From NCBI RefSeq assembly GCF_900115205.1, contig NZ_FOYQ01000002.1, positions 1,054,001 through 1,118,000 on the forward strand: DNA of 64,000 nucleotides, read 5' to 3'. Numbering within the stretch: the first letter of the stretch is position 1; every line of letters starts with the position of its first letter. This document shows positions 63,573-64,000 of the stretch, piece by piece. The notes beneath the pieces are model-generated. The model had not been told where the DNA came from, searched no databases, and saw only the letters and a list, made by a program, of their open reading frames with translations. This DNA is from Robiginitalea myxolifaciens (GTDB taxonomy: Bacteria > Bacteroidota > Bacteroidia > Flavobacteriales > Flavobacteriaceae). The position numbers were made by a program, and so were the translations under genes.

Positions 63573-64000
63573 ATGAAAAAATTACGCTTATTTACCATCC
63601 TGGCCCTTGCGCTGGGACTTTCAGCAACCATGAATGCACAGGAATTCAGCGGGATGGATTCCAGCCCTATGGATGCTGCCGCCTACCCTTCGAGCTATCG
63701 GGTTTCGGACAAAGCAATCCGAATTACCTATAGCCGTCCACAGCTTAAAGGACGTTCTTTAGCCGATCTGGCACCTGCCGGTAAAGTATGGAGAACCGGG
63801 GCTAACGAAGCTCCTGAGATCACTTTTTACAAGGATGTGAATTTTGGAGGACAAGCTATCCCCGCCGGTACCTATTCCCTGTTTACCCAACCAGGAGACA
63901 AGGAGTGGACGGTAATTCTGAACAAAAATCTCAATCAATGGGGCGCCTACAGTTATGACCAGGGAGCCGATGTAGCCCGGGTCAGCGTTCCTGCTTCCAT
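63573..64000 (+). CDS. DUF2911 domain protein, N-terminal part
   Basis: A secreted protein cut by the window end; 142 residues are visible. The signal peptide is MKKLRLFTILALALGLSATMNAQ. The mature part has the DUF2911 pattern: SYRVSDKAIRITYSRPQLKGR, PAGKVWRTGANEAPEITF, AIPAGTYSLFTQPG and WTVILNKNLNQWGAYSY. Family members are predicted periplasmic beta-sandwich proteins of unknown function, often fused to other domains after this point, which cannot be seen here. Confidence 0.88.
   Translation, partial: MKKLRLFTILALALGLSATMNAQEFSGMDSSPMDAAAYPSSYRVSDKAIRITYSRPQLKGRSLADLAPAGKVWRTGANEAPEITFYKDVNFGGQAIPAGTYSLFTQPGDKEWTVILNKNLNQWGAYSYDQGADVARVSVPAS

Overview
The window is a gene-dense chromosomal segment from a member of the Bacteroidota, most likely a marine Flavobacteriaceae species of moderate G+C content. 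The evidence is the TTG-N19/20-TAnnTTTG promoters, two cell-surface proteins with type IX secretion (T9SS) type B sorting domains, a fused SecDF, an archaeal/eukaryotic-type prolyl-tRNA synthetase, a FadL/OmpP1-type barrel and many Bacteroidota-specific DUF families (DUF1599, DUF4293, DUF3667, BT_3928, DUF6588). The genus cannot be fixed from the sequence alone. No insertion sequence, prophage, CRISPR array, rRNA operon or replication origin was seen, and no gap between genes exceeds about 300 bases.

Layout. 1-9.4 kb: end of a carbon-nitrogen hydrolase, a DUF3179 lipoprotein, small enzymes (VOC, metallo-beta-lactamase fold, endonuclease/exonuclease/phosphatase), then a divergent cupin/TetR pair with two palindromic operators, an MFS transporter, a D-amino-acid transaminase and a secreted alpha/beta hydrolase. 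9.5-18.5 kb: potassium transporter TrkH/KtrB, lipoproteins, a membrane-bound AraC-type regulator followed by a secreted protein and an unusual S33-like hydrolase, a YfcC transporter and a deoxynucleotidase. 18.5-23.8 kb: a small minus-strand sugar-utilization operon (sugar porter, clan GH-A lipoprotein, GH3 beta-glucosidase) with a structured RNA element before the GH3 gene. 24-34 kb: housekeeping genes. DUF1599, a BT_3928/DUF6624 fusion, tpiA, prmA and clpS run on the minus strand; folP, cdaA and DUF3667 run divergently; then come an ABC exporter, truA, a phosphoesterase and DUF4293. 34.4-40.5 kb: rho with a long disordered insert, a lipoprotein with two tandem seven-helix paralogues, rpsT, two identical tRNA-Glu genes and proS. 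40.5-47 kb: cell-surface genes (a Trp/Gly- and Arg/Ser-repeat lipoprotein, a FadL-like barrel and two T9SS type B proteins). 47-51.6 kb: folE, cysS, yidD, lgt, a DUF192 protein and a GNAT. 51.6-64 kb: small membrane proteins, a ModF-like double ABC ATPase with a degenerate first half, secDF, mdh, DUF6588, gyrB, asnB and the start of a DUF2911 protein.

The segment mixes conserved core functions (translation, transcription termination, envelope biogenesis, folate and c-di-AMP synthesis, central carbon metabolism) with an accessory surface and polysaccharide layer. Nothing here is clearly a new multi-gene system. The best candidates for undescribed biology are the lipoprotein plus two seven-helix paralogues (36.3-38.4 kb), the operator-controlled cupin/TetR unit, the putative RNA switch before the GH3 gene, the BT_3928-DUF6624 fusion and the repeat-rich lipoprotein next to proS.
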